This document shows positions 9,131 through 18,200 of a DNA stretch of 64,000 nucleotides, one piece after another. Origin of the DNA: Nitrospirillum sp034653275 (GTDB taxonomy: Bacteria > Pseudomonadota > Alphaproteobacteria > Azospirillales > Azospirillaceae); assembly GCF_034653275.1 (NCBI RefSeq), contig NZ_JAYEES010000003.1, positions 496,001 to 560,000 of the forward strand, read 5' to 3'. The stretch's first letter is position 1; each line of letters starts with the position of its first letter. A program made the position numbers and the translations under genes. The notes beneath the pieces are model-generated. The model had not been told where the DNA came from and made no database searches. It saw nothing but the letters and a program-made list of their open reading frames with translations.

Positions 9131-9895
9131 TCAGGTGCGGGTAATCGAGATGCCGCCGTCCACCAACTGGGCGGTGCCGGTGACGAAGGACGAGTCGTCC
9201 GACGCCAGGTAGAGGACGGCGCGGGCCAGTTCCTCCGGCTGGCCGGCACGGCGCAGGGCGTGGGCGTTGTTCACCCAGTCGCGCTTCTCGGCCGTGTCGT
9301 TGGCGGCGTGGTACATCTCGGTCTCCACCGCGCCCGGCAGCACGGCGTTGACGCGCACGCCCTGGGGGCCGAACTCGGCGGCCAGCGCCTGGGTCAGGCC
9401 GATCAGGCCGGACTTGCTGGCGGCGTAGGCGGCCAGACCGGGGAAGGCGAAGGTGTGGCCGACGAAGGTGGAGGTGAAGACCACCGAACCGCCGCCGTTC
9501 TTCACCATCTGGCCGATCTGGTGCTTGGCGCCCAGGAAGGGGCCGGTCAGGTTCACGGCCAGGGTGTTGGCCCAGCCGGCCTCGCTCACGCCGGTGCTGG
9601 GGCCGGCCTCACCCAGGGTGCCGGCGTTGTTGAAGGCGATGTCCAGGCGGCCGAAGCGGTCCACCGCCAGCGCCACCAGGGCCTGGTTATAGTCCTCATG
9701 CTGGACGTCGCCGGCCAGCGCCACGGCTTGGCCGCCGGCGGCGGTGATCTCGGCCACCAGGCTGTCCAGTTCCGCCTGGCGGCGCGCGCCGACCACGACC
9801 TTGGCGCCTTCCGCCGCGAACAGCTTGGCGGTGGCGCGACCGATGCCTGAGCTGGCGCCGGTGACGAGGGCCACCTTGTTCTGCAAACGAGCCAT
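9131..9895 (-). CDS. SDR family oxidoreductase
   Basis: This is a classical short-chain dehydrogenase/reductase of 254 residues. It has the cofactor-binding TGASSGIGRATA motif (about residues 13-24), the NNAG motif, and the active-site Tyr-Lys pair in YAASK. The C-terminal VTGTAQLVDGG is also standard. Lack of an acidic residue directly after the second strand (VGARRQ) suggests NADPH preference. The substrate is unknown. It is divergent from a LysR-type regulator, the arrangement in which the regulator usually controls the neighbouring enzyme gene. Confidence 0.9.
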   Translation of the reverse strand: MARLQNKVALVTGASSGIGRATAKLFAAEGAKVVVGARRQAELDSLVAEITAAGGQAVALAGDVQHEDYNQALVALAVDRFGRLDIAFNNAGTLGEAGPSTGVSEAGWANTLAVNLTGPFLGAKHQIGQMVKNGGGSVVFTSTFVGHTFAFPGLAAYAASKSGLIGLTQALAAEFGPQGVRVNAVLPGAVETEMYHAANDTAEKRDWVNNAHALRRAGQPEELARAVLYLASDDSSFVTGTAQLVDGGISITRT

Positions 9896-9988
9896 TTTTC
9901 ATTCTCCGATGCTGGGGTCGGCGCGACATCCGCGCCGCTGACGAACCCAGGTTTACCCTTCAGCCCCCCTTGCATCGATGGCATGGAA

Positions 9989-10005
9989 ATGAGTTTATGA
10001 TTCAT
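9989..10005. promoter_or_regulatory. Possible LysR operator dyad
   Basis: The stretch ATGA-N9-TCAT lies in the 137-bp intergenic region between the divergent SDR and lysR-type genes, in an AT-rich patch that stands out from the GC-rich surroundings. LysR-type proteins bind imperfect dyads in such positions. The dyad is short, so this is a tentative assignment. Confidence 0.35.
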
Positions 10006-10032
10006 CTTTCCTGAATTATGAGAAGGCCACCC

Positions 10033-10956
10033 ATGGACAGGCTGCGCGCGTTCGAGGTGTTCGCCACGGTGGTGGCCCGGGGCGGCTTCGCCAAGGCGGC
10101 GGACGCCCTGAACACCTCCCCCGCCAACGTCACCCGCTATGTCAGCGAGCTGGAGGGCTACCTGGGCAGCCGGCTGCTGAACCGCACCTCGCGCCGGCTG
10201 TCGCTGACCGAGGCGGGGGAGGCGCTGTACGAGCGCGCGCAGACCATCCTGGAAGAGGTGGCGGAAGCGGAGGCGCTGGCGTCGGCGACGACGCTGAAGC
10301 CCCGGGGCCGGCTGCGGGTGAACGCGCCGCTGAGCTTCGGCATCCGTCATCTGGCGCCGCTGTGGCCCCGCTTCACGGCGCTGTATCCCGACGTGCTGCT
10401 GGACATCGCCCTGACCGACCGGGTGGTGGACATGGTGGAGGAAGGGTTCGACCTGGGCATCCGCATCTCGCGCGGCGGGTCGCCCACCTATGCCGCGCGC
10501 AAGCTGGCCACCTCCCGCAACGTGCTGTGCGCGGCGCCCGACTACCTGGCGCGGCACGGCGTGCCTCGGACACCGGACAGCCTGGCCAGCCATGTGCGCA
10601 TCGCCTACAGCTACACCGGCGTGCCGGAGGACTGGGTGCTGCTGGACCCGGAGGGCAAGCCCGTCACCGTGCGCATCCCCATCCGCCTGGTGACCAACAA
10701 CGGCGACACGGCGCGGGCCGCGGCATTGGCCGGGCAGGGCATCATCTGGCAACCCACTTTCCTGATCGGCGACGATCTGCGCGCCGGCCGCCTGGTGCCG
10801 GTGCTGCCGGACCACCGCATCCCCGACATCGACATTCTGGCCGTCTATCCCAGCCGCCGCCATGTCAGCGCCAAGGTGCGCGCCCTGATCGACTTCCTGG
10901 CCGACGCCTTCCACGGCACCCCGGCATGGGACCGCCAATCCGGCGACGCCGCTTGA
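10033..10956 (+). CDS. LysR-type transcriptional regulator
   Basis: This DNA-binding regulator has an N-terminal winged helix-turn-helix (about residues 1-60; FEVFATVVARGGFAKAAD, then the recognition helix region NVTRYVSELE) and a C-terminal periplasmic-binding-like effector domain. The sequence resembles the CrgA/AaeR-like subgroup with SRRLSLTEAG. The ATG at 10033 is preferred over 10018 because AGAAGG lies 6 bases upstream. It is divergent from the SDR gene and probably regulates it; the inducer is unknown. Confidence 0.9.
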   Translation: MDRLRAFEVFATVVARGGFAKAADALNTSPANVTRYVSELEGYLGSRLLNRTSRRLSLTEAGEALYERAQTILEEVAEAEALASATTLKPRGRLRVNAPLSFGIRHLAPLWPRFTALYPDVLLDIALTDRVVDMVEEGFDLGIRISRGGSPTYAARKLATSRNVLCAAPDYLARHGVPRTPDSLASHVRIAYSYTGVPEDWVLLDPEGKPVTVRIPIRLVTNNGDTARAAALAGQGIIWQPTFLIGDDLRAGRLVPVLPDHRIPDIDILAVYPSRRHVSAKVRALIDFLADAFHGTPAWDRQSGDAA

Positions 10957-10979
10957 TCGAACCATGGCGCCGCCCATAG

Positions 10980-11114
10980 ATTTGCCGGCCCGCTACACGG
11001 CCGGGCGCAAATAAACCTAGGCCGCGACCGCGGCCGCCGGAGCTTTCCGGGGAGCGTCAGCGGACTGGAAAGCGAGGACAAGCCTAGGGGCGGATGCCCC
11101 GCCGGCGTTTGAGG
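10980..11114 (-). repeat. Structured intergenic repeat, copy A
   Basis: On the minus strand this is homologous to the elements at 18671-18797 and 61549-61677. In element order it holds hairpin 1 (11087-11100, GGGGC-ATCC-GCCCC), hairpin 2 (arms 11067-11073 and 11042-11048, GCTTTCC/GGAAAGC), hairpin 3 (11020-11035, GGCCGC-GGTC-GCGGCC) and a longer terminal hairpin (10980-11012) whose sequence is unrelated to that of the other copies. The hairpin 2 loop is the same as in copy B. It lies between lysR and nth, ending 8 bases before the nth start codon. Covariation with the other copies is set out in the findings. Confidence 0.75.
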
Positions 11115-11122
11115 CCCCGAAC

Positions 11123-11764
11123 ATGAAACGCGCGAACATCGAGGAATTCTTCCGCAGGCTGGCGGAACGGGATCCGGAGCCGAAGACGGAACTGGAGTAT
11201 GTGAACCCCTATACCCTGCTGGTGGCGGTGGTGCTGTCGGCCCAGGCCACGGACGTGGGCGTGAACAAGGCGACCAAAGCGCTGTTCAAGATCGCCGACA
11301 ACCCGGCGGCCATGGTGGCGTTGGGGGAGGCCACGGTGCGCGACCATGTGAAGACCATCGGCCTGTACAAGACCAAGGCCGCCAACGTCGTCCGCCTGTC
11401 GGAAATCCTGCTTGAGAAGCACGGCGGCCAGGTGCCGCGCAAGCGCGAGGAGCTGGAGGAGCTGCCGGGCGTGGGCCGCAAGACGGCCAACGTCGTGCTG
11501 AACGTGGCCTTCGGCGAGCCGACCATCGCCGTCGATACACATATCTTCCGCGTGTCCAACCGCACCGGCCTGGCGCCGGGCAAGACGGTGGAGGCGGTGG
11601 AGGAGAAGCTGGTGAAGGTGGTTCCCAAGGCCTATCGCCTGCACGCCCACCACTGGCTGATCCTGCACGGCCGCTATGTCTGCAAGGCGCGCAAGCCCGA
11701 CTGCGCCGTGTGCAGCGTCATCGACCTGTGCGCCTACGAGGCCAAGACGGTATTGACCGCTTAA
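11123..11764 (+). CDS. nth: Endonuclease III
   Basis: Nth is a bifunctional DNA glycosylase/AP lyase that removes oxidised pyrimidines in base excision repair. The 213-residue protein has the helix-hairpin-helix LPGVGRKTANVV with catalytic Lys120 and the catalytic Asp138 in VDTHIFR. The C-terminal [4Fe-4S] loop has cysteines at 187, 194, 197 and 203 in the C-x6-C-x2-C-x5-C spacing. Both the catalytic pair and the cluster are complete. The start codon lies just after structured repeat copy A, which runs antisense to the leader. A bidirectional terminator follows. Confidence 0.96.
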   Translation: MKRANIEEFFRRLAERDPEPKTELEYVNPYTLLVAVVLSAQATDVGVNKATKALFKIADNPAAMVALGEATVRDHVKTIGLYKTKAANVVRLSEILLEKHGGQVPRKREELEELPGVGRKTANVVLNVAFGEPTIAVDTHIFRVSNRTGLAPGKTVEAVEEKLVKVVPKAYRLHAHHWLILHGRYVCKARKPDCAVCSVIDLCAYEAKTVLTA

Positions 11765-11781
11765 GTCATTCCGGAAGTGAA

Positions 11782-11811
11782 ACGGGCCAGCCGCAAGAAG
11801 GGCTGGCCCGT
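11782..11811. terminator. Hairpin between convergent nth and bactofilin genes
   Basis: The arms ACGGGCCAGCC (11782-11792) and GGCTGGCCCGT (11801-11811) form a perfect 11-bp stem with an 8-base loop. It lies between the nth stop (11764) and the convergent bactofilin stop (11835), so it probably ends transcription from both sides. The T-tract is poor on the plus strand. Confidence 0.75.
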
Positions 11812-11834
11812 AAAAATCTGGCAGGTGGCGAGGC

Positions 11835-12656
11835 TTATTCCTCGGTGCCCGTGGCCACGACGGCCTCGACTTCCTTCACGGGGCGGGCCCGGGAGTCGCC
11901 GGTCAGCGTCTCGATGGTGCCGACCAGCAGGCCGCCCTGTTCCACTTCCAGCACGCCGTAGCGGATGTTGCCCTGGATGCGGCCGGTGGAGCGGACGCGC
12001 AGGGTGCCGCGCACGGAGATATCGCCTTCGAAACGACCGCCGATATCGGCCTCGTCGATCTCCACCGAGCCCTTGAACAGGCCGCTGTCGGTCACCTCGA
12101 TGGCGCGGCCCTCGCGCAGCTTGGCCTCCACCGTGCCTTCCACCACCAGGATGTCGCAGGCGGCGATTTCACCGGACAGGGAAATCTCACGGCCGACGAT
12201 CAGTTTGCGCATGTCGTTGGTAGGCAAGGGGGCATTTCCTTCAGTACCGGTGGGGGCGACGCGCCGGGGCGGCGTGCCGGGAATTTCCACGACACGGCGC
12301 GGAATGTCACTACGAAAACCACCGGTGGCGGCACCGGCGGGCGCCGGGGTCGCGGGCGTGGCCGGCACCGGCGTGGCACCACCCCCAAGGCCGCTGTTCC
12401 CCAAGCCGAGCGAAGGCTGACCCGGCGTCGGTGTGGGGCCGGGCGTCGGCGTCTTGAACTGCATATCGATCCCCTTGTCTAAGGGCCCCCGGCTGGCCGC
12501 GGCCAGATTGGATGGGGGCTCCGGTTCGGAAACGGGTTCCACGGCCGGGGAGGCCGGGGGCGTGGGCTCAGCCACCGGAACAGGCGTGCGAAGGTCGGCC
12601 GGCTTGGCCGGGTCGCCACCAACGGGGCCCAGGTTCGGTCGGTTACGTCGGAACAT
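11835..12656 (-). CDS. Bactofilin (polymer-forming cytoskeletal protein)
   Basis: The C-terminal part, from about residue 148 (RKLIVGREISLSGEI), is a bactofilin domain: a right-handed beta-helix made of short repeats such as ACDILVVEG, GLFKGSVEIDEADIGGRFEGDISVRGTL. These proteins self-assemble into nucleotide-independent filaments at the membrane and help in cell shape or polarity. The first half is a long, low-complexity Pro/Thr/Ala-rich arm (for example PTPGPTPTPGQP), longer than in the well-studied bactofilins. ATG 12656 is preferred to an in-frame TTG at 12671. No M23 peptidase gene, a common bactofilin partner, is adjacent; an EI24 membrane gene lies upstream on the same strand. Confidence 0.88.
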   Translation of the reverse strand: MFRRNRPNLGPVGGDPAKPADLRTPVPVAEPTPPASPAVEPVSEPEPPSNLAAASRGPLDKGIDMQFKTPTPGPTPTPGQPSLGLGNSGLGGGATPVPATPATPAPAGAATGGFRSDIPRRVVEIPGTPPRRVAPTGTEGNAPLPTNDMRKLIVGREISLSGEIAACDILVVEGTVEAKLREGRAIEVTDSGLFKGSVEIDEADIGGRFEGDISVRGTLRVRSTGRIQGNIRYGVLEVEQGGLLVGTIETLTGDSRARPVKEVEAVVATGTEE

Positions 12657-12739
12657 CGGCGTTGTCCCCAAATCTTCGTGTCGCGCGGCCGGCCCGGCCC
12701 CGTTTCAGGGCCCGGACAGGTCGTTGAAGGTCGTTCTTT

Positions 12740-13444
12740 TTATGAGTTCGCCCGGGGTGCGACCGGCAGCGGACTTCGCGTTCCGCCTGGGGGCAGGAAC
12801 CCGCCGAACAGGTGGAGCATGAAGGCCGTCGCCAGAACCGGCGCGAACAGATTCACAACAGGCAGCAAGGAAATAAAGGCAATAATGAGGCCTGCGCAAA
12901 AAATTCGCCCCCTGTAGCGCAGACGGAGTAGACGCGCCTGGTCCGGGGGCATGCGGCGCACCGCCACTTGGTCGAAATACTGCCGCCCCAGCAAGAAACC
13001 GTTGGCCAGGGGATAGGCCACGGCACCCACCGGCGGCAAAAGCCACAGGGGCAGCACGGCGACGTTGACGAGGATCAGCAGGACCGTGAAGCGCAAGGCG
13101 ATGCCCGCCTCTTCCATCACGCCGGCATCGCGCGGCGGCGGCAGCGTGGGGTACCACCGACGCTCTACGGCGCGGGCCACCGGTTCCAGCAGCATGCCGG
13201 CGACGGCCGCCACCACAACCAGGAAGAAGTACCAGGCCAGCGCCCCGACACCCAGGGCGCCCGCCACCGTGATCAGGGGATCCAGCCAGGCCTTGCCCGT
13301 GGGGTGCAGGCGGTCCAGCCCCCAGGACACGGCGACCCCAAGCACGATGAACGACAGCAGCGTCAGGATGAAGGAACGCGCCATCACCCGCAGCAGGGCG
13401 GGATCGAAAGCCTGGGCGAGGGTGCGGAACAGGGCGCGGATCAT
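12740..13444 (-). CDS. EI24 domain (CysZ-like) membrane protein
   Basis: This 234-residue inner-membrane protein fits the EI24/CysZ family. Hydrophobic segments lie at about residues 24-42, 58-85, 118-145 and 178-215, with the conserved ANGFLLGRQYFDQVAVRRM region that identifies the family. CysZ is linked with sulfate uptake in gammaproteobacteria. In Alphaproteobacteria the role is not established, and no cysteine-synthesis gene is nearby, so a sulfate function should not be assumed. It is divergent from the adenosine kinase gene, with 93 bp between them. Confidence 0.85.
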   Translation of the reverse strand: MIRALFRTLAQAFDPALLRVMARSFILTLLSFIVLGVAVSWGLDRLHPTGKAWLDPLITVAGALGVGALAWYFFLVVVAAVAGMLLEPVARAVERRWYPTLPPPRDAGVMEEAGIALRFTVLLILVNVAVLPLWLLPPVGAVAYPLANGFLLGRQYFDQVAVRRMPPDQARLLRLRYRGRIFCAGLIIAFISLLPVVNLFAPVLATAFMLHLFGGFLPPGGTRSPLPVAPRANS

Positions 13445-13537
13445 CTCAGCATCCTAGGTAGTATGCCCCCGCGCTTGCCGCAAGCGGCCCCATCTCTATA
13501 CTGCGCGCCAAGTTTTTTGCCGATCCGGAGGATTTAA

Positions 13538-14518
13538 GTGACGGCTGAATTGGATGTGGTGGGGATCGGCAACGCGATCGTCGACGTGATCACGCAGACG
13601 ACCGACGTTTTCCTGGCGGACAACCGTCTGGACAAGAACAGCATGCGCCTGATCGACACGGCCGAGGCCGAGGCGCTGTACGCCAAGATGGGCCAGGGCA
13701 TGGAGATGTCGGGCGGTTCCGCCGGCAACACCATGGCCGGCATCGCCATGCTGGGCGGCAAGGGCGCCTTCATCGGCAAGGTGGCGGGCGACCAGCTGGG
13801 CCAGGTCTACCGCCATGACATCGAGGCGGTGGGCTCGCGCTTCGTCACCACCGACCTGGCCGACGGCACGCCCACGGGCCGCTGCCTGATCCTGGTGACG
13901 CCGGACGCCGCGCGCACCATGAACACCTACCTGGGCGCCGCCGTCCGCCTGACCCCGGCCGACATCGACGAGGCGCTGATCGCCTCGGCCCAGGTCACCT
14001 ACATGGAAGGCTACCTCTGGGACCCGCCGGCGGCGAAGGAGGCCTTCCTGAAGGCGGCGTCGGCCGCCCACGGCGCCAGCCGCAAGGTGTCGTTGTCCCT
14101 GTCCGACGCCTTCTGCGTGAACCGCCACCTGGACAGCTTCCGCGACCTGGTGGCCGGCCATGTCGACGTGCTGTTCGCCAACGAGGCGGAAATCACCGCG
14201 CTCTATGGCACCGACTTCGACCAGGCGGTGCAGGCGGTGCGCGGCCAGGTGGCCGTGGCGGCGCTGACCCGCAGCGAGAAGGGTGCCGTCATCGTCACCC
14301 CCGATGAGATCGTGACCGTGCCGGCCGCCCCGGTGGCCAAGGTGGTGGACACCACCGGCGCCGGCGACCTGTTCGCCTCCGGCTTCCTCTACGGCTACAC
14401 CCGCGGCCGCGACATGGCCGCCTGCGGCGCCATGGGCGCCGTTTGCGCCGCCGAGATCATCAGCCACTACGGCGCGCGCTCGCAGGCCGACCTGCGCCAG
14501 CTGGTGGCGGGCATCTAG
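13538..14518 (+). CDS. Adenosine kinase (PfkB family)
   Basis: This is a ribokinase-fold sugar/nucleoside kinase of 326 residues. It begins with the family pattern VVGIGNAIVDVI, has the first PfkB signature region GGSAGNTMAGIAMLGG, and the second signature DTTGAGDLFASGF with the catalytic Asp at about residue 277. The sequence is closest in pattern to alphaproteobacterial adenosine kinases, which convert adenosine to AMP for purine salvage. Start is GTG at 13538, with GGAGG seven bases upstream. A general PfkB kinase with another substrate cannot be excluded. Confidence 0.88.
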   Translation: MTAELDVVGIGNAIVDVITQTTDVFLADNRLDKNSMRLIDTAEAEALYAKMGQGMEMSGGSAGNTMAGIAMLGGKGAFIGKVAGDQLGQVYRHDIEAVGSRFVTTDLADGTPTGRCLILVTPDAARTMNTYLGAAVRLTPADIDEALIASAQVTYMEGYLWDPPAAKEAFLKAASAAHGASRKVSLSLSDAFCVNRHLDSFRDLVAGHVDVLFANEAEITALYGTDFDQAVQAVRGQVAVAALTRSEKGAVIVTPDEIVTVPAAPVAKVVDTTGAGDLFASGFLYGYTRGRDMAACGAMGAVCAAEIISHYGARSQADLRQLVAGI

Positions 14519-14710
14519 GCGGCCCCGCTTTCCGGGGGAATGGCGGTCGCGAATGGGCGTTCCCGCATGGGCGCCCATCCGGCGCCGCTATCCTTTGCCC
14601 GCTTTTTTTCGCAGGTGCACTCGCATAGACTGCGCCGCGCCGGGCACCCCTTCGGGCCCCGAACCCATCATCACGGTTCAACCGTTTGTCGTGACGCAAA
14701 GGCAACTTCC

Positions 14711-15244
14711 ATGGACATGAGCAAGATCCCGGTCGGCAAGAACGCCCCGTGGGACATCAACGTCGTCATCGAGATCCCGCAGGGCGGTCAGCCGGTGAAG
14801 TACGAGGTGGACAAGGACTCGGGCGCCATCTACGTCGACCGCTTCCTGCACACCGCCATGTACTATCCGGCCAACTACGGCTTCGTGCCGCATACCCTGT
14901 CGGGCGACGGCGACCCCGCCGACGTGCTGGTGGTCAGCAACACCCCCGTGGTCCCGGGCGTGGTCCTGCGCTCGCGTCCCATCGGCGTGCTGCTGATGGA
15001 GGACGAGGCCGGCATGGATGAGAAGATCCTGGCCGTGCCGGTGGACAAGCTGCACAGCTTCTACACCAACGTCAGCAGCTACAAGGACCTGCCGGAGATC
15101 CTGGTGGAGCAGATCGCCCACTTCTTCGAGCACTACAAGGACCTGGAGAAGGGCAAGTGGGTGCGCATCGTCCGCTGGGGCGACGCCGACGAGGCCGCCA
15201 AGATGATCAGCGACGCCATGGAGCGCTACAACGCCCAGAAGTAA
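14711..15244 (+). CDS. ppa: Inorganic pyrophosphatase
   Basis: Ppa hydrolyses pyrophosphate to two phosphates, pulling biosynthetic reactions forward in the cytoplasm. The 177-residue length is right for the bacterial family I hexameric enzyme. It has the opening MDMSKIPVG, the ExxKYExDK stretch and the metal-binding signature DGDPADVLV. The ATG at 14711 is chosen because family members start here; the longer in-frame extension back to 14540 has no similarity to the family. A good terminator follows at 15275-15308. Confidence 0.95.
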   Translation: MDMSKIPVGKNAPWDINVVIEIPQGGQPVKYEVDKDSGAIYVDRFLHTAMYYPANYGFVPHTLSGDGDPADVLVVSNTPVVPGVVLRSRPIGVLLMEDEAGMDEKILAVPVDKLHSFYTNVSSYKDLPEILVEQIAHFFEHYKDLEKGKWVRIVRWGDADEAAKMISDAMERYNAQK

Positions 15245-15274
15245 GCGTTCAGCCTGGCGCTGAAGGTTGGATCG

Positions 15275-15308
15275 GGGGCGGTGCCGCAGGGCGCCGCCCC
15301 TTTTCCTT
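15275..15308 (+). terminator. Rho-independent terminator of ppa
   Basis: The arms GGGGCGGTGCC and GGCGCCGCCCC pair over 11 positions (one G-T) around a 4-base loop, and are followed directly by TTTTCCTTT. It lies 30 bases after the ppa stop and is the best classical terminator in this part of the window. Confidence 0.85.
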
Positions 15309-15476
15309 TGGCGCATATCCCGCCCTTATCGCGATAGGAGTGCCGCAGCGGCCTTGGTCGGCGGCGCCGATGCGGCTACGCTCCAGAAAAGCTTGAGACA
15401 TGTCATGGCCGTGCCGCCGGGCGTTGCTATGGTCGGGCCTTGAGCCGGCTGACGGCAGAGGACAGAAGGAAGGCGC

Positions 15477-18200
15477 ATGACCATCCGCAACCTGCATCAC
15501 CTGTTCAGGCCGTCCTCCATCGCCCTGATCGGCGCCAGCCGCCGGCCCCACACCGTGGGCGCGGTGGTCGCCCGCAACCTGTTCGCCGGCGGTTTCGACG
15601 GGCCCATCATGCCCGTGAACCCGCAGGAACGCTCGATCGAAGGGGTGCTGACCTACCCCGACGTGGCGTCGCTGCCCGTGGTGCCGGACCTGGCCGTCAT
15701 CTGCACACCGCCCTCCACCGTGCCGGAGCTGATCCGCCAGCTGGGCGAGCGCGGCACCAAGGCCGCCGTGGTCATCACCGCCGGCTTCGCCGAGATGGGG
15801 GAGGCGGGCAAGGCCCTGCAGCAACAGGTGCTGGATGCCGCCAAGCCGCACCTGCTGCGCGTGGTGGGGCCCAACTGCCTGGGCGTCATGGCGCCGGGCA
15901 ACGGCCTGAACGCCAGCTTCGTCCACGTGCCGCCGCTCAGGGGCGACATCGCCCTGCTGGCGCAGAGCGGCGCCGTCGTCACCTCGGTCGTCGATTGGGC
16001 GACGCCGCGCGGCATCGGCTTTTCCCACCTGGTGTCGCTGGGCGGCATGGCCGACGTCGACTTCGGCGACCTTCTGGACTTCATGGCCCAGGACGGGCAC
16101 ACCCGCGCCATCCTGCTGTATGTCGAGGCCATCGCCCACGCCCGCAAGTTCATGTCGGCCGCCCGCGCGGCGTCCCGGTCCAAGCCCGTCATCGTCATCA
16201 AGGCCGGCCGGTCGGACGAGGCGGCGCGCGCCGCCAGTTCCCACACCGGATCCCTGGCCGGCGCCGACGCCATCTACGACGCCGCCTTCCGCCGCGCCGG
16301 CATGCTGCGCGTGGGGGAGCTGAGCGAACTGTTCGACGCGGTGGAGACCCTGGCCACCGGGGTGCAGATCAAGGGCGACCGCCTGGCCATCCTGACCAAC
16401 GGCGGCGGCATGGGCGTGCTGGCGACCGACAGCCTGATCGAACAGGGCGGCCGCCTGGCCCAGCTGTCACCGGAGGCCATCGCCAAGCTGGACAACCTGC
16501 TGCCCCCGACCTGGAGCCACGGCAACCCCATCGACGTGCTGGGTGACGCCAACGGCAAGCGCTATGCCGACGCCCTGTCGGTGCTGCTGGAGGAGAAGGA
16601 CTGCGACGCCATCCTGGTGATGAACTGCCCCACCGCCGTGGCCGACAGCGGCGAGGCGGCGCGCGCCGTCATCGACACCCTGCGCGGCAAGCGCTTCCCC
16701 GTGCTGGCCAACTGGCTGGGCGAGGGCGCGGCGGTGGAGGCCCGGCGCCTGTTCGCCGCCAACCGCATCCCCAGCTACCAGACCCCGGACGAGGCCATCC
16801 GCGCCTTCATGCACCTGGTGCGCTACCGCCGGAACCAGGAAGAGCTGATGGAGGTGCCGTCCACCGTACCGGATCAGTTCGTGTACGACGGCGTGGCGGC
16901 CCGGATACCCATCGAACAGGCCCTGGCCGAGGGCCGCGCCTGGCTGTCGGAGTACGAGGCCAAGCAGGTGCTGCGCGCCTATGGCATCCCCGTGGTGGAG
17001 ACGGTGACCGCCGCCACCCCGGAGGAGGCGGAGGCGGCCGCCCGCAGGCTGGCCGTGCCGGGCCGGAACAGCCGGCTGGCGTTGAAGATCCTGTCACCCG
17101 ACATCACCCACAAGTCCGACCTGGGCGGCGTGGCCCTGAACCTGGCGCCGGATGAGGTGCGGCTGGAGGCGGAGGCCATGCTGGCCCGCATCCGCGCGGC
17201 CGCCCCCGGCACCCGCATCGAGGGCTTCACCGTGCAGCAGATGGCCCACATGCCAGGCGCGGTGGAATTGATCGTGGGCATGGCCGACGACCGGCTGTTC
17301 GGCCCCGTGCTGGTGTTCGGCCAGGGCGGCACGGAGGTGGAGGTGGTGCAGGACAAGGCCCTGGCCCTGCCGCCGCTGAACATGAACCTGGCGCGCGACA
17401 TGATGGCCCGCACCCGCGTGCACAAGCTGCTGCAGGGTTATCGCCATCGGCCGCCGGCCGACCTGACCGCCATCGCCCTGACCCTGAACAAGGTGTCGCA
17501 GCTGGTCATCGATTTCCCCGAGATCCAGGAACTGGACATCAACCCGCTGTATGCCGGGGCGGACGGCGTCATGGCCCTGGACGCCCGCATCCGCGTGGCG
17601 CCGCCGCCGGAGCCAGGGGCGGTGCGCCTGGCCATCCGCGCCTATCCCAAGCGGCTGGAACAGCACGTCAAAATCCACGACGGGCGCGAGTTCCTGATCC
17701 GGCCCATCCGGCCGGAGGATGAGCCGCTGATCCACGACATGATCGCCCGCACGGCCATCGAGGATATCCGCCTGCGCTTCTTCGCGCCCATGCGCCGCCT
17801 GTCGCGCGCCATGGCCGCCCGCCTGACCCAGATCGACTATGACCGCGAGATGGCCCTGGTGGCCATCGCCCCCGACCCGGCGCCGCCGCCGGCCGAGGGG
17901 TCGGACCTGCGCCCGGGCGACGAGGCCATCTTCGGCACCGTGCGCATCACCGCCGATCCGGACAACGAGAAGGCGGAGTACGCCGTGCTGGTCCGCAGCG
18001 ACATGAAGGGCAAGGGCCTGGGCTATCTGCTGATGACCCGCATCCTAGACTATGCCCGCACCCGGGGCATCCGCGAGGTGTTCGGCGAGGTGCTGCGCGA
18101 GAACGTCACCATGCTGCAGATGTGCCGCGACCTGGGCTTCAAGCAGACCGACTATCCGGACGACCCCGGCATCGTCGAGGTGCACTACACCTTCGGCTGA
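15477..18200 (+). CDS. Pat-type protein acetyltransferase: ADP-forming acyl-CoA synthetase fused to GNAT
   Basis: This 907-residue protein is a fusion. It begins with a CoA-binding domain (about 10-140; FRPSSIALIGASRRP), followed by succinyl-CoA-ligase-like domains (about 150-460) and an ATP-grasp domain (about 489-710; LSEYEAKQVLRAYGIP, ITHKSDLGGV). It ends with a GNAT acetyltransferase domain (about 735-907; acetyl-CoA loop near residue 842, DMKGKGLGYLLM). This is the architecture of the Pat/PatZ protein lysine acetyltransferases that inactivate acetyl-CoA synthetase and other enzymes. In Pat the synthetase part is usually inactive and acts in acetyl-CoA sensing; whether that holds here cannot be judged by eye. 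It is apparently a single-gene unit. Confidence 0.88.
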   Translation: MTIRNLHHLFRPSSIALIGASRRPHTVGAVVARNLFAGGFDGPIMPVNPQERSIEGVLTYPDVASLPVVPDLAVICTPPSTVPELIRQLGERGTKAAVVITAGFAEMGEAGKALQQQVLDAAKPHLLRVVGPNCLGVMAPGNGLNASFVHVPPLRGDIALLAQSGAVVTSVVDWATPRGIGFSHLVSLGGMADVDFGDLLDFMAQDGHTRAILLYVEAIAHARKFMSAARAASRSKPVIVIKAGRSDEAARAASSHTGSLAGADAIYDAAFRRAGMLRVGELSELFDAVETLATGVQIKGDRLAILTNGGGMGVLATDSLIEQGGRLAQLSPEAIAKLDNLLPPTWSHGNPIDVLGDANGKRYADALSVLLEEKDCDAILVMNCPTAVADSGEAARAVIDTLRGKRFPVLANWLGEGAAVEARRLFAANRIPSYQTPDEAIRAFMHLVRYRRNQEELMEVPSTVPDQFVYDGVAARIPIEQALAEGRAWLSEYEAKQVLRAYGIPVVETVTAATPEEAEAAARRLAVPGRNSRLALKILSPDITHKSDLGGVALNLAPDEVRLEAEAMLARIRAAAPGTRIEGFTVQQMAHMPGAVELIVGMADDRLFGPVLVFGQGGTEVEVVQDKALALPPLNMNLARDMMARTRVHKLLQGYRHRPPADLTAIALTLNKVSQLVIDFPEIQELDINPLYAGADGVMALDARIRVAPPPEPGAVRLAIRAYPKRLEQHVKIHDGREFLIRPIRPEDEPLIHDMIARTAIEDIRLRFFAPMRRLSRAMAARLTQIDYDREMALVAIAPDPAPPPAEGSDLRPGDEAIFGTVRITADPDNEKAEYAVLVRSDMKGKGLGYLLMTRILDYARTRGIREVFGEVLRENVTMLQMCRDLGFKQTDYPDDPGIVEVHYTFG

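Noticed and set aside
14565..14612. Possible fourth, degenerate copy of the structured repeat
   Set aside because: GGCGCC-CATCC-GGCGCC followed by GCTATCC resembles hairpin 1 and its flank, but hairpins 2 and 3 are missing and the T7 run suggests a simple terminator after the adenosine kinase gene.
14540..14710. N-terminal extension of the pyrophosphatase
   Set aside because: Pyrophosphatases begin at MDMSKIP; the extra 57 residues have no similarity to the family.
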